Source: Neobacillus piezotolerans
GTDB taxonomy: Bacteria > Bacillota > Bacilli > Bacillales > Cytobacillaceae
Direction: 5' to 3'
Assembly: GCF_003362805.1 (NCBI RefSeq)
Contig: NZ_QNQT01000002.1
Span: forward strand, 682,001 to 746,000
DNA length: 64,000 nucleotides
Below, piece by piece: positions 16,396 to 25,194 of the stretch. The notes under the pieces were generated by a model, which was not told the origin of the DNA, did no database searches, and saw only the letters and a program-made list of their open reading frames with translations. The position numbers and the translations under genes were made by a program. Each line of letters opens with the position of its first letter. Within the stretch, counting starts at the first letter, position 1.

Positions 16396-17424
16396 ATGAT
16401 TCTTCATTATAAATGCCCTGGCTGTGGGAGTGACATGAGCTTTGATACTGAATCAGGCAACCTGAACTGCCATAGCTGTGGCAGACTTGAAACGATTGAG
16501 AATTATCCGGAAGATCTGGTAACAACAAGATTTTCAGCGGATGAAGCAAATGAATACCATTGTGAGAATTGTGGAGCTGAGCTCATCACGACAGCTGAGA
16601 CAGCGGCAACAAGCTGCAGTTATTGCGGAGCTGCAGTCGTCATTGCCGATCGCGTATCAGGCCTGCTTGCACCCGCAAAAGTCATACCTTTTACGATTAG
16701 CAAGGAAGAAGCGATGGCGGCATTTCAAAAATGGTGCCGAAAAGGATTGCTTACCCCAAAAGACTTTATGACAGCGGACAGGATAAAAAGTATTACAGGG
16801 ATGTATGTGCCGTTTTGGTTGTTTGATTTGAATAGTAAAGTGCAGGTAAGCGCGGAATGTACGAAGGTCAGAACCTATTCACAAGGAGATTATATTTATA
16901 CAGAAACCAAGTACTATGATGCCTTCCGTGATATCAATTTAGATTATCTCAAGATTCCTGTTGATGCATCCGTCAAAATGAACGATGAATTGATGGATAA
17001 ATTGGAGCCCTATCCGTATGATCAATTAAAGGATTTTAGGACACCTTATTTAGCAGGGTATATCGCGGAAAAATACAATTTTACAGATGACGAACTGCTC
17101 CCAAGGGCGAAGGAAAAAATCAGCGGTTATGTAGAGTCCTATATTAAATCTACCTTTACAGGCTATCATTCAACCCATTATAAATCTAAAAATATTGATA
17201 CGAGAAATGTAAAAAGCCATTATGTTTTATTGCCAGTTTGGATGATCAGTTATGATTATAAAAATTCAGGCTATACGTTTGCGATGAATGGACAGACAGG
17301 CAAGGTTGTCGGCAAACCGCCAATCAGCACAGGTAAAATAACGGCGTGGTTTAGCGGCATTGCAGTAGGAACCTTCTTTGCTTTAAAATGTGTCTCCTTT
17401 ATGATGGGAGGGGGTTTTTGGTGA
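16396..17424 (+). CDS. ydjG: YdjG-like zinc-ribbon membrane-associated protein
   Basis: A 342-residue protein with two N-terminal zinc ribbons (CPGCGSDMSF...CHSCG and CENCGAEL...CSYCGA, about residues 6-75). A long soluble region follows (VIPFTISKEEAMAAFQKWC, MYVPFWLFD), and a C-terminal membrane segment lies at about 315-335. The order and architecture match B. subtilis YdjG, which with YdjH recruits or supports PspA at the membrane. ATG 16396 was chosen from the GGGGGGAT at 16381. The gene overlaps the next by four bases (GTGA). Confidence 0.82.
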   Translation: MILHYKCPGCGSDMSFDTESGNLNCHSCGRLETIENYPEDLVTTRFSADEANEYHCENCGAELITTAETAATSCSYCGAAVVIADRVSGLLAPAKVIPFTISKEEAMAAFQKWCRKGLLTPKDFMTADRIKSITGMYVPFWLFDLNSKVQVSAECTKVRTYSQGDYIYTETKYYDAFRDINLDYLKIPVDASVKMNDELMDKLEPYPYDQLKDFRTPYLAGYIAEKYNFTDDELLPRAKEKISGYVESYIKSTFTGYHSTHYKSKNIDTRNVKSHYVLLPVWMISYDYKNSGYTFAMNGQTGKVVGKPPISTGKITAWFSGIAVGTFFALKCVSFMMGGGFW

Positions 17425-18338
17425 GAATACATCAAAAACGAAGTATGCTTGTTTTAATGCTGATGCTGTTGGTTTTCCCATTGGGGATATTAACTGCGAA
17501 CGCGGAAACCTTTGACCGGAATCATTTTATATATGACTATGCTCTTTTATTAACGGACGATGAGTCGGCGGAACTTCAGCATGCAGCCAGTGAGCTCGGA
17601 AAAGAGAGAGAGACCGCTTTTATCATTATTACCTTAGATGGCACAAACGGGAAGGATATTGTCCAGTATGTAGAGGATTTCTATGATGAGCATGGCCCGG
17701 GGTACGACCAGCCCCATGGAAATACAGCAATCCTGGCGATTGACATGAATGAACGTGATGTCTATTTGGCTGGTTTTAAAAAAGCTGAGCAGTTTTTGGA
17801 TGACAGCCGGCTTGATCTCATTCGCGAAGAATTGACTCCGGACTTATCAGGTGGCCAATATTTTGCTGCTTTCTCAACATTCATCAATAGAGCCTATGAA
17901 TATATGGGCAATGAGCCGGATTTCGGAACGGGTAGCTATACGGGCAATGGATCTGATGTCGGAAACGGCGGCTATACGGGCAATGGATTCGTTGGAAGCC
18001 CGCATGTGAATAATGATTATGAATTCGCTGGCCAGCCCTCTACAAATATATTTTTTCAATGGTGGTTTCAATTAATGGTATCGCTAATCGTTGCAGGGGT
18101 GGTTGTCCTGATTATGGCCTACGGTGCTGGCGGCAGGGTCACGGTAAATGCACAAACCTATATGGATGGTCATCGATCAAAAGTTGTGAATCAATACGAT
18201 AACTTTGTCAGGCAAACAGTAACAAAGCAGAGGAAACCGTCTAATAATAACCATAGCCGCGGCGGTGGTGTCGGTGGCGGTGGCGGTGGTGTCACAATGG
18301 GCGGCCATTCGCATAGCGGCAGCAGAGGGAAGTTTTAA
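17421..18338 (+). CDS. ydjH: YdjH-like TPM domain protein, secreted and membrane-anchored
   Basis: A 305-residue protein. A signal peptide ends around NAETF (residue 27). The TPM domain spans about 30-165 (FIYDYALLLTDDESAELQHA; ETAFIIITLDG; GNTAILAIDMNERDVYLAG). A Gly/Asn/Tyr-rich linker with repeated YTGNG follows, then one membrane segment at about 213-232 and a basic Gly/Ser/His-rich tail. TPM proteins act in membrane stress or assembly. GTG 17421 sits 7 bases after GGGAGGGG and overlaps the ydjG stop. The layout fits B. subtilis YdjH, the membrane partner of YdjG. Confidence 0.82.
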   Translation: MRIHQKRSMLVLMLMLLVFPLGILTANAETFDRNHFIYDYALLLTDDESAELQHAASELGKERETAFIIITLDGTNGKDIVQYVEDFYDEHGPGYDQPHGNTAILAIDMNERDVYLAGFKKAEQFLDDSRLDLIREELTPDLSGGQYFAAFSTFINRAYEYMGNEPDFGTGSYTGNGSDVGNGGYTGNGFVGSPHVNNDYEFAGQPSTNIFFQWWFQLMVSLIVAGVVVLIMAYGAGGRVTVNAQTYMDGHRSKVVNQYDNFVRQTVTKQRKPSNNNHSRGGGVGGGGGGVTMGGHSHSGSRGKF

Positions 18339-18390
18339 AGGGAATTGCTGGAGCTAGCCCGGAAAAATGATAGGAAAGGGGCGGATTGTA

Positions 18391-19371
18391 GTGTCATTTT
18401 TTAAAAATCAATTTGCAAATGTAGTAGAGTGGCAGGAATTCCGGGATGATATGATTTTTTATAAGTGGAGTAACCGCGAAATTAAAAAGGGGAGTAAACT
18501 GATTATCCGTCCTGGCCAGGATGCGATCTTTTTTAAAAATGGGAAAATAGAGGGGATATTCCGCGATGAAGGTGAGTATGATATCGAATCGCAAATTATT
18601 CCCTTCCTATCTACATTAAAGGGATTCAAGTTCGGGTTTAATAGCGGCATGCGGGTAGAAGTGCTGTTTGTGAATACGAAAGAGTTTGTCGTGAAATGGG
18701 GAACGCAAAATGCGATTAACATCCCCACACTAGGGCTTCCAGGCGGCCTCCCGATACGTGCGAACGGAACCTTTCATTTTAAAGTGAATGATTATATTTC
18801 CCTAATTGATGAAATAGCGGGTGTCCGCGAGCACTATTTAGTAGAGGATGTCCGAATTCGGATTACAACGGTTCTCGATCAGCTTTTGATGAAGTGGATT
18901 TCTCGAGAAGGAAAGGATATGTACAACCTGCAGGCCAACTCGTTCGACATTGCTAAAGGCATTCAAGAGGATCTGGATATGCAGATGATGAAGAGCGGAA
19001 TTTCGATTACTGGGTTTAACGTCATGAGTTTTAGTTATCCAAAAGAGATTCAAGACATGATTACGAAAAATGCTTCACATGGAATGGTTGGTGACGTGAA
19101 TCGCTACCAGCAAATTTCAATCACAGATGGAATGGCCTCTGGCAAGATGAGCGGTGGAGGAGCAGCCTCCGATATAGCCGGGATGATGATCGGGATGAAC
19201 ATGGCAGGAAAAATGATGAATCAGATGAATCAGCCATCCTCTAATCAGCCAGTTTCAGCGGGAAATCCCGAACCGGCAGACGGTCAAAAGAAGCCAAACT
19301 TTTGCCCGAATTGCGGCAACAAAACAGAAGGCGCCAATTTCTGCCCAAACTGCGGACAAAAGCTTGTTTAA
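18391..19371 (+). CDS. ydjI: YdjI-like SPFH-domain protein with C-terminal zinc ribbon
   Basis: A 326-residue protein: SFFKNQFANVVEWQEF start, an SPFH/virion-core-like domain to about residue 220, a Gly/Met-rich linker (MIGMNMAGKMMNQMNQ) and a C-terminal double zinc ribbon (NFCPNCGNKTEG, NFCPNCGQKL). It matches B. subtilis YdjI, which needs the YdjGH partners and PspA for localisation. GTG 18391 is preferred over ATG 18367, because GGAAAGGGG lies between them. A strong terminator follows at 19426. Confidence 0.85.
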   Translation: MSFFKNQFANVVEWQEFRDDMIFYKWSNREIKKGSKLIIRPGQDAIFFKNGKIEGIFRDEGEYDIESQIIPFLSTLKGFKFGFNSGMRVEVLFVNTKEFVVKWGTQNAINIPTLGLPGGLPIRANGTFHFKVNDYISLIDEIAGVREHYLVEDVRIRITTVLDQLLMKWISREGKDMYNLQANSFDIAKGIQEDLDMQMMKSGISITGFNVMSFSYPKEIQDMITKNASHGMVGDVNRYQQISITDGMASGKMSGGGAASDIAGMMIGMNMAGKMMNQMNQPSSNQPVSAGNPEPADGQKKPNFCPNCGNKTEGANFCPNCGQKLV

Positions 19372-19425
19372 TCGGGGTCCGTCCTCAAGAATTTAGTGAA
19401 TAACCTGATCGAAAATACATCATGG

Positions 19426-19453
19426 AAAAAGCCACCGTTGCTGGTGGCTTTTT
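19426..19453. terminator. bidirectional terminator between convergent genes
   Basis: AAAAAGCCACC-GTTGCT-GGTGGCTTTTT. It ends the pspA-ydjGHI-like operon and, on the other strand, the transglutaminase-like gene. Confidence 0.9.
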
Positions 19454-19465
19454 GCTCTTTAGCTA

Positions 19466-20728
19466 TTACAGTTTCCTTACTCCTTCTTTTCCTTCGCTTG
19501 AGACGTAGGTATGGTATAGTTCTCCGTTGAGGTGGAACAATCTATGGATATTCAGACCACCAGGCGGGGTGATGTCCTCTAGCAGTTTCATGGTGGTTGT
19601 GTATTTTAGAATTCGGTCCGAGCCTTCCTTGCGTTCGATTGTGTAGATGGCGCCTTTATGATAAATGATGTCTTTGAGCTCTGTGTTATTTAGTACGGCC
19701 AGCTGCTTTGTTTCAAGGCTAGCGAAGGAGATTGTGTTGATTAAGTAATTGTTGCGCTCCTCGCTGTTCGTAGGTGTAAAAACGTACATTTGATTGTCAT
19801 CGTAGGTTATGTTTTGACCGAGACTATTAAAAATCGTGCTGGTTGCCTTGATTTGTTTTCCGTCTTCTGCAAAAGGGCCATCCCAGCCGTAATGCCCTGC
19901 TGCTTTGATGGCCTCGTCGGATTTGAGAAGGTTGTAGTAACTCGCCTCATCACCGATATCAGCCCATGTCAGGTCGATGTGGTAGTACTGGCCGTTCAGC
20001 TTGACCATGCTCCAGGAGTGAGCCATCGGTCTGCTTGTAACTTGAAAGACGGTGATGCCGAGTTCTCGAAGGATGTCATTTAGCGCATTTGTATAGCCGT
20101 CACAATACGCCTTTCCAAACACAAGCGCCCCAAGTGTGGTATGGTAGACTGGATAAGGGCCCCATGGAATATTTGTCCGGATGATTTCCGCGTAGCCTTC
20201 TTCATCATACTCTATCATGGTTACTAGGGTGTCGTGAACATACAGGATTTTGGCAAGGTCGGTCTTCTTGAGTTTGGCCTCTTTAATAATTGGTGCCTTT
20301 TTCTTCTCCAGCTCATCATAAATATTGAGTTTGTATTTGCAATAGCATTCTTCGAGTTTTGCTTTGCTTGGCGTCTCATATATCACGGCTTCATTCCGCT
20401 CAACGTACAGACCCCCGCCAACGCTCAACAGCCCTGGCTTAAATGCATAGATCCGGTAAAAGTCTCCTTTTTTCAGAGTTCGGACGAATGTTTTCGTGCT
20501 TCCGGTCACTTTGTACAACGGTGTGTTTTTCAGAACAGTAAGCCTGCCGATCTGCCCCTCTTTCAGGATTGCCCCATTCCACCACACCACCTGTTCAATT
20601 GGTGAATCCATCCATTGCGCCCGCTTGTAGTATTTCACGCAATCGGCGTTTTCAGTAGCATCAGCAGCTGGCGGATTGAGAAGATAGATAAAAAATAATA
20701 AACCAAATAAGACAGTCAACTTTTTCAT
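19466..20728 (-). CDS. secreted transglutaminase-like protein with N-terminal GQIGR domain
   Basis: A 420-residue exported protein. The signal peptide covers about 1-25. Residues 48-126 form a domain (WWNGAILKEGQIGRLTV ... SVGGGLYV ... YETPSKAKLE) that recurs twice in the protein at 47714-48382. Residues about 165-260 form a transglutaminase/protease-like core with Cys209 (AYCDGY), His237 (AHSW) and Asp252 (HIDLTW). The C-terminal part resembles DUF5050-like beta repeats. It probably acts on the cell surface as a peptidase or cross-linking enzyme. ATG 20728 follows GAGGGGGGAC. Confidence 0.85.
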   Translation of the reverse strand: MKKLTVLFGLLFFIYLLNPPAADATENADCVKYYKRAQWMDSPIEQVVWWNGAILKEGQIGRLTVLKNTPLYKVTGSTKTFVRTLKKGDFYRIYAFKPGLLSVGGGLYVERNEAVIYETPSKAKLEECYCKYKLNIYDELEKKKAPIIKEAKLKKTDLAKILYVHDTLVTMIEYDEEGYAEIIRTNIPWGPYPVYHTTLGALVFGKAYCDGYTNALNDILRELGITVFQVTSRPMAHSWSMVKLNGQYYHIDLTWADIGDEASYYNLLKSDEAIKAAGHYGWDGPFAEDGKQIKATSTIFNSLGQNITYDDNQMYVFTPTNSEERNNYLINTISFASLETKQLAVLNNTELKDIIYHKGAIYTIERKEGSDRILKYTTTMKLLEDITPPGGLNIHRLFHLNGELYHTYVSSEGKEGVRKL

Positions 20729-21108
20729 GCCGGTCCCCCCTCGTATCGGTTTAAACACGATACCTGATAAAAGGATAACATGGAAAAATGTACCTAATTG
20801 TGAAAAGGTTTTGACACTTTAGATTAATAACTGATAGCAGGGTTCGAAGGCAGAAAAACCCTGTTTATTTCTTAATCCCTCTGAGTATTTTCTTTTGTAG
20901 GCCAAGGCAAAAGTAGTAACAATCTGTATAAAAACTTAGTCGCATTGGATATGCTTTATTAGGTGATTGATTGTATTTTCCTTTGATTCCATCGCGTTAT
21001 CCTGCTAAAATCATATTATTATTTTTTTCAAATAGTAATGTTTAAATGAAAATGTTTTCATAATAATTCATTTGATTCTAAATATATTCTTGATAGGAGC
21101 TATGATAT
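20729..21108. other. intergenic region upstream of pucG
   Basis: 380 bp between divergent genes. It holds a weak hairpin with short T run (CAGGGTT 20838-20844 with AACCCTG 20857-20863, then TTTATTT). The rest is AT-rich without an ORF. The pucG ribosome site is GATAGGAGC. I see no PucR-type operator that I can identify with confidence. Confidence 0.5.
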
Positions 21109-22347
21109 ATGACCAAGTACACAGATTTAAACGTCCCGATTAGAACAATTATGACTCCTGGGCCAGTAGAGGTCGATCCAAGAGTATTAAGAGCGATGAC
21201 CACCCCGATATTAGGACAATTTGATCCTGCATTTACAAATATCATGAATGAAACAATGGAAATGCTACGTGCCGTATTTCAAACAGAGAATCAATGGGCA
21301 TTCCCGGTCGATGGTACTTCCCGGGCAGGTATCGAAGCTGTCCTGTGCAGTATTATTGAGCCTGGTGATAAGGTTTTAGTTCCCATTTATGGCCGATTTG
21401 GCTATCTTTTAACCGAAATCTGCCAACGCTATGGAGCAGATGTTACGACTATGGAGGCTCCTTGGGGAGAGGTTTTTGACCAGGAAGAAATCATTAACAA
21501 AATTCATGAGGTTTCTCCAAAGATTGTCGCCATCGTACATGCCGAAACATCAACTAGCTGCATGCAGCCGTTAAAGGAAATTGGAGAGGCTTGCCGGAAT
21601 GCTGATGTTCTGTTAGTTGTCGATGCTGTAGCATCATTGGGCGGAGTCGACCTCAAGGTGGATGAACTCAAGCTTGATGCGGTTATCGGCGGTACGCAAA
21701 AATGCTTATCCGTTCCATCAGGATTAGCTCCAATTACGTTCAACAACCGGGTTGAAGAAGTAATCAATAAAAGAAAAAGCATTGAATTAGGTTTGAAAAC
21801 ATCTGCTAGCGAGTCATCCAATAATCGAATTATTAGTAACTATTTTGATTTAGGGCAGCTGATGGATTATTGGAGCCCTGTCCGCCTTAATCATCATACT
21901 GAAGCGACAAGTATGCAATATGCTTTAAGAGAAGGGCTTCGCATTATCCTGGAAGAAGGACTGGAAAACCGCTTTGCTCGTCATAAGTTAAATGAAGAAG
22001 CATTGGTTGCAGGAATTAAAGCAATGGGACTGAAGATATTTGGAGATGAAAATCACAAGATTCCTGTTGTTACTGCAATCGAAATCCCTGAAGGAATTAA
22101 CGGCGATGAGGTCCGTTCCATGATGTTGGAGGATTTTGAAGTAGAAATTGCCAGCTCTTTCGGACCGCTCCACGGAAAGATCTGGAGAATCGGAACGATG
22201 GGCTATAGTTCGCGTAAGAAAAATATTCTTCATGTTCTTGCCGCGTTGGAAGCAACGCTTATCCGGAAAGGCTTTAATCTGAATAAAGGTGAAAGTCTCC
22301 AGGCTGCATTAAACGTATATGATGAATATAAAAAGCGGAATTTTTAA
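21109..22347 (+). CDS. pucG: (S)-ureidoglycine-glyoxylate aminotransferase, PucG-like
   Basis: A 412-residue class V PLP aminotransferase very like B. subtilis PucG: N-terminus PIRTIMTPGPVEVDPRVLRA, FPVDGTSRAGIEAVL, the pyridoxal lysine in VIGGTQKCLSVPSG, and YFDLGQLMDYW with RLNHHTEAT. PucG transfers the amino group of ureidoglycine to glyoxylate, giving glycine, in ureide (purine) breakdown. No other allantoin-pathway gene is adjacent. The neighbours downstream are a nucleoside uptake and hydrolysis operon, which is consistent with purine scavenging. A strong terminator follows, so it is a separate transcript. Confidence 0.88.
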   Translation: MTKYTDLNVPIRTIMTPGPVEVDPRVLRAMTTPILGQFDPAFTNIMNETMEMLRAVFQTENQWAFPVDGTSRAGIEAVLCSIIEPGDKVLVPIYGRFGYLLTEICQRYGADVTTMEAPWGEVFDQEEIINKIHEVSPKIVAIVHAETSTSCMQPLKEIGEACRNADVLLVVDAVASLGGVDLKVDELKLDAVIGGTQKCLSVPSGLAPITFNNRVEEVINKRKSIELGLKTSASESSNNRIISNYFDLGQLMDYWSPVRLNHHTEATSMQYALREGLRIILEEGLENRFARHKLNEEALVAGIKAMGLKIFGDENHKIPVVTAIEIPEGINGDEVRSMMLEDFEVEIASSFGPLHGKIWRIGTMGYSSRKKNILHVLAALEATLIRKGFNLNKGESLQAALNVYDEYKKRNF

Positions 22348-22418
22348 ATGCTGTAGTACTTGCTTTGAACTGGGAAAAATAAAAGTACTCATCAAACCGA
22401 TCGCGACCTAAATAAAAT

Positions 22419-22469
22419 AAATAACACGCCGTGCGAAACTTTTGGGAATCGCATGGCGTGTTATTTTAA
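22419..22469 (+). terminator. terminator after pucG
   Basis: AATAACACGCC ... GGCGTGTTATTTT with inner TGCGA/TCGCA pairing: a strong rho-independent hairpin. Confidence 0.9.
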
Positions 22470-22572
22470 TATTGAAATTTAAAGTTACACAAATTTTATT
22501 AGGAAATATATATTTCGGCAGGCAATGCCTGAGCACAACCCACAAAGTTTGAATTCCTTCGAAATATTTCCT

Positions 22573-22621
22573 TTGACATAATTCTATGAATATAGTAAAT
22601 TTACTTTTGAAAGCGGTTTAA
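22573..22621 (+). promoter_or_regulatory. sigma-A promoter and cre-like site of the LacI-type regulator gene
   Basis: TTGACA at 22573-22578 and TAAATT at 22596-22601 have a 17-bp spacer. Directly downstream, TGAAAGCGGTTTAA (22608-22621) matches the cre consensus except for one of the last bases. This implies sigma-A transcription under catabolite repression. The 320-bp gap also holds a dyad at about 22499-22572 (AGGAAATAT ... ATATTTCCT). Confidence 0.65.
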
Positions 22622-22633
22622 TTTTTAAAAAAA

Positions 22634-22647
22634 ATGAAACGTTTCAT
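22634..22647 (+). promoter_or_regulatory. LacI-type operator, autoregulatory copy
   Basis: ATGAAACGTTTCAT, a perfect 14-bp palindrome, lies between the promoter and the regulator start. The same motif recurs three times before the transporter gene at 23701-23829. It is two bases shorter in its centre than a cre site, so it is taken as the operator of the local regulator. Confidence 0.8.
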
Positions 22648-22667
22648 AGTTTGTAAGGGGTATCGAA

Positions 22668-23678
22668 TTGGGAGTGACAATTAAGGATATTTCAGAAAAG
22701 ACGGGTCTTTCTCTAGGGACTATCTCAAACTTTTTGAATGGAAAAAATGTCAGGGAAAAAAACAAATTTTTAATCGAAACAGCCATTGAAGAATTGGGAT
22801 ATAATGTTAACATGTCTGCCCGGTCGCTTAAAACAAAACAGTCAAAGTTGATCGGATTAGTCATTCCATCATCCGGGTTAACATTTTCAGCCAAACTCGT
22901 TTCCGTTGTTGAAGAAATTTTATCAAAAAAAGGATTTATGGTCATGATTACAGTCATCGGCCATTCCCCGTTTTTAGATTATCAAAAGTTAACTAATTTA
23001 CAATCTAGAAATGCGGACGCCATGATTATTATCCCTTCAACAGATAACGAAACATTGGAGAATTGGCTGAAGAGCCTAAGAAGTTCGATTCCGATTATCA
23101 TACTTGACCGGATCATTGAGGATTATAATAAAGCGAAATATGTTTTAGTCAATAATGAAAGCGCATCAAAAATGGCTGTTGACTACTTGATCCATAAAAA
23201 CCATGAATTGATATCCATTATTGGGGGAGATATGGACGGGTATACGACGATTGAACGTATAAACGGTTATAAAAAATCCTTAGAAGAGAACCGTATTGAA
23301 ATTAATCCTGATTATATCGTTTATAGTGATTTCACTAAACGCGGCGGGTATCTAGCCTGCGAAAAGATATTTCAATTGAAAAATCTCCCATCAGCAATAT
23401 TCGTAACAAACTATGATATGACATTAGGCGTAATTGAATACTTGAATGAGCACAACATAAAAATAGGCAAAGATATTTCATTGATTGGTTTTGACCTGGA
23501 TGATTTAACGAAAATTGTTAATCCCGGTATAACAATGATTATCCAGCCAATAAAAGAAATGGCGGAATATACTGCATATCGGCTGCTGGATTTTTTGAAA
23601 AATAATTATTATGAAAAAGCGCCTATGTTCTTTACTTGTACACTAAAAGAAGGCGGATCTGTAGCTGAACTTATATAA
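22668..23678 (+). CDS. LacI family repressor of the nucleoside operon
   Basis: A 336-residue LacI/GalR regulator. The N-terminal HTH and hinge (VTIKDISEKTGLSLGTISNF; ELGYNVNMSARSLKTKQS) are followed by a periplasmic-binding-like ligand domain (IGLVIPSSGLTF, LIGFDLDDL). It starts with TTG 22668 after AAGGGG. The ATGAAACGTTTCAT palindromes before it and before the transporter gene are its probable binding sites. Given the genes it controls, the inducer is probably ribose, a ribose derivative or a nucleoside (inference). Confidence 0.9.
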   Translation: MGVTIKDISEKTGLSLGTISNFLNGKNVREKNKFLIETAIEELGYNVNMSARSLKTKQSKLIGLVIPSSGLTFSAKLVSVVEEILSKKGFMVMITVIGHSPFLDYQKLTNLQSRNADAMIIIPSTDNETLENWLKSLRSSIPIIILDRIIEDYNKAKYVLVNNESASKMAVDYLIHKNHELISIIGGDMDGYTTIERINGYKKSLEENRIEINPDYIVYSDFTKRGGYLACEKIFQLKNLPSAIFVTNYDMTLGVIEYLNEHNIKIGKDISLIGFDLDDLTKIVNPGITMIIQPIKEMAEYTAYRLLDFLKNNYYEKAPMFFTCTLKEGGSVAELI

Positions 23679-23700
23679 CCTATATTTTTTTAACAAGAAA

Positions 23701-23829
23701 ATGAAACGTTTCAAGTATCTGGAATTATATGATTCCGATTTTTTTAAAATGAAAATGAAACGTTTCAATTATACCAATTTATGTAACTCCTTTTTTTAAC
23801 AGAATAAGATGAAACGTTTCATCTTATTC
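23701..23829 (+). promoter_or_regulatory. three evenly spaced operators before the nucleoside transport operon
   Basis: ATGAAACGTTTCA palindromes at 23701-23714, 23755-23768 and 23809-23822, with centres exactly 54 bp apart. The third is the core of a perfect 28-bp palindrome (23802-23829, GAATAAGATGAAAC and its complement). Each palindrome is preceded at a similar distance by a T7-AA tract, so the block is a degenerate 54-bp tandem repeat. It should bind the adjacent LacI-type regulator cooperatively. Confidence 0.88.
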
Positions 23830-23879
23830 AGGTAATACAAAACCAACAACAACTATGACAAAAGAAAAGAGGAAAAAGT

Positions 23880-25121
23880 ATGGACATCATTAGAGGGATC
23901 ATCGGTTTAGCCTTCATTTTTGGTTTAGGTTACTTGATAAGCTTTGATAGAAAAAATGTTCGATATAAACCGATGGCTATCATGATTGGGTTGCAGCTTG
24001 TTATCACATTTGTTTCTTTAAACACTGCATTTGGGATAAAAATTTTAGGGGCGATTTCTGACTTCTTTAGTTGGTTGTTGAAACAGGCAGAAGGTGGCAC
24101 CAACTTTGTATTTGGCGGTATACAAATGGAATTTGTCTTCTTTTTCCACGTATTAATGCCTATTGTTTTTGTATCAGCGTTACTTGGAATTTTAAATTAT
24201 ATCAAGGTTTTGCCATTTATTATTAAGTGGACAGGAAAACTAATCAATAAGATTACAGGGATGGGAGATCTCGAAAGTTATTTTGCACCTTCAACAGCTA
24301 TTTTAGGACAGCCTGAGGTGTTTATCACAATTAAAGAACAAATCTCTAAAATGAAACCGCAGCAGCTTTATACCATTTGTGCATCGGCAATGTCGGCTGT
24401 TGCGGCGGCCACATTGGGAGCTTATATGACAATGGTTCCAGGCCAATATGTAGTAGTTGCTGTATTTTTAAATATTTTTTCAGCTTTAATTATTTCTTGC
24501 GTTGTGAATCCTTACGATCCAAAAACAATCAACGAAGATGCTTCAGTTAATATGGAAGGTGCAGAATGGGTAAGTGCAGAACGCGAAGTAAGTGCAACAA
24601 GTGAAGTAAGTGCAGGAAGTGAAGAAAGGGAACCGTTTTTCCAAATGTTAGGCACTTACATTTTAGATGGTTTTAAATTAGTAATTATTGTATCAGCCAT
24701 GTTAATCGGTTTTATGGCTTTAGTGACGTTATTAAATAATTCATTTGAAATTATGTTTAATATTACGTTTACAGAAATTATGGGCTGGATCTTTGCGCCA
24801 ATTGCATTCGTATTAGGTGTCCCTTGGGATGAAGTCGTTAAAGTTGGCAGTATCATGGCTACGAAACTAGTTACGAATGAATTTGTTGCAATGGGTGAGT
24901 TGGCAAAAGTCGCTGAAACATTGTCACCAAAAGCAAATGCGATGATTTCTACGTATTTAATTAGTTTCGCAAACTTCGGAACACTTGGGATTGTATCCGG
25001 TTCAATTAAATCCATCGATGAAAAACAAGGAAAAATGGTTGCTAAATATTCGGTGAAACTCTTAGTAGGTGCCACAATGGCCTCCATGCTGACAGCAACA
25101 ATCGTCGGTATGTTTTATTAA
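23880..25121 (+). CDS. concentrative nucleoside transporter (NupC/CNT family)
   Basis: A 413-residue membrane protein of the CNT family: LESYFAPSTAILGQPEVFITIK (QPE nucleoside-binding motif), ASAMSAVAAATLGAYMTM, and a late TKLVTNEFVAMGEL (TNEF) with SFANFGTLGIVSGSIK. It imports nucleosides with Na+ or H+. A cytosolic loop at about residues 220-242 has short Val-Ser-Ala repeats (EVSATSEVSAGSEE) that look like replication slippage. It is the first gene after the operator array, followed by ribokinase and nucleoside hydrolase genes. Confidence 0.9.
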   Translation: MDIIRGIIGLAFIFGLGYLISFDRKNVRYKPMAIMIGLQLVITFVSLNTAFGIKILGAISDFFSWLLKQAEGGTNFVFGGIQMEFVFFFHVLMPIVFVSALLGILNYIKVLPFIIKWTGKLINKITGMGDLESYFAPSTAILGQPEVFITIKEQISKMKPQQLYTICASAMSAVAAATLGAYMTMVPGQYVVVAVFLNIFSALIISCVVNPYDPKTINEDASVNMEGAEWVSAEREVSATSEVSAGSEEREPFFQMLGTYILDGFKLVIIVSAMLIGFMALVTLLNNSFEIMFNITFTEIMGWIFAPIAFVLGVPWDEVVKVGSIMATKLVTNEFVAMGELAKVAETLSPKANAMISTYLISFANFGTLGIVSGSIKSIDEKQGKMVAKYSVKLLVGATMASMLTATIVGMFY

Positions 25122-25194
25122 TTGGTACGGGGGTGCGTTGACACCTTATAAAACTAAGGGTCCTGTCCCTGCATACCACTAAGAAGGTGCTTGA

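Noticed and set aside
22499-22572. Riboswitch upstream of the LacI-type gene
   Set aside because: A dyad (AGGAAATAT ... ATATTTCCT) exists but lies upstream of the -35 promoter, and no purine-riboswitch core sequence is visible.
23701-23829. cre sites for CcpA before the nucleoside transporter
   Set aside because: TGAAACGTTTCA lacks the two extra central bases of cre (TGAAANCGNTTTCA) and also precedes the LacI-type gene, so a local operator fits better.
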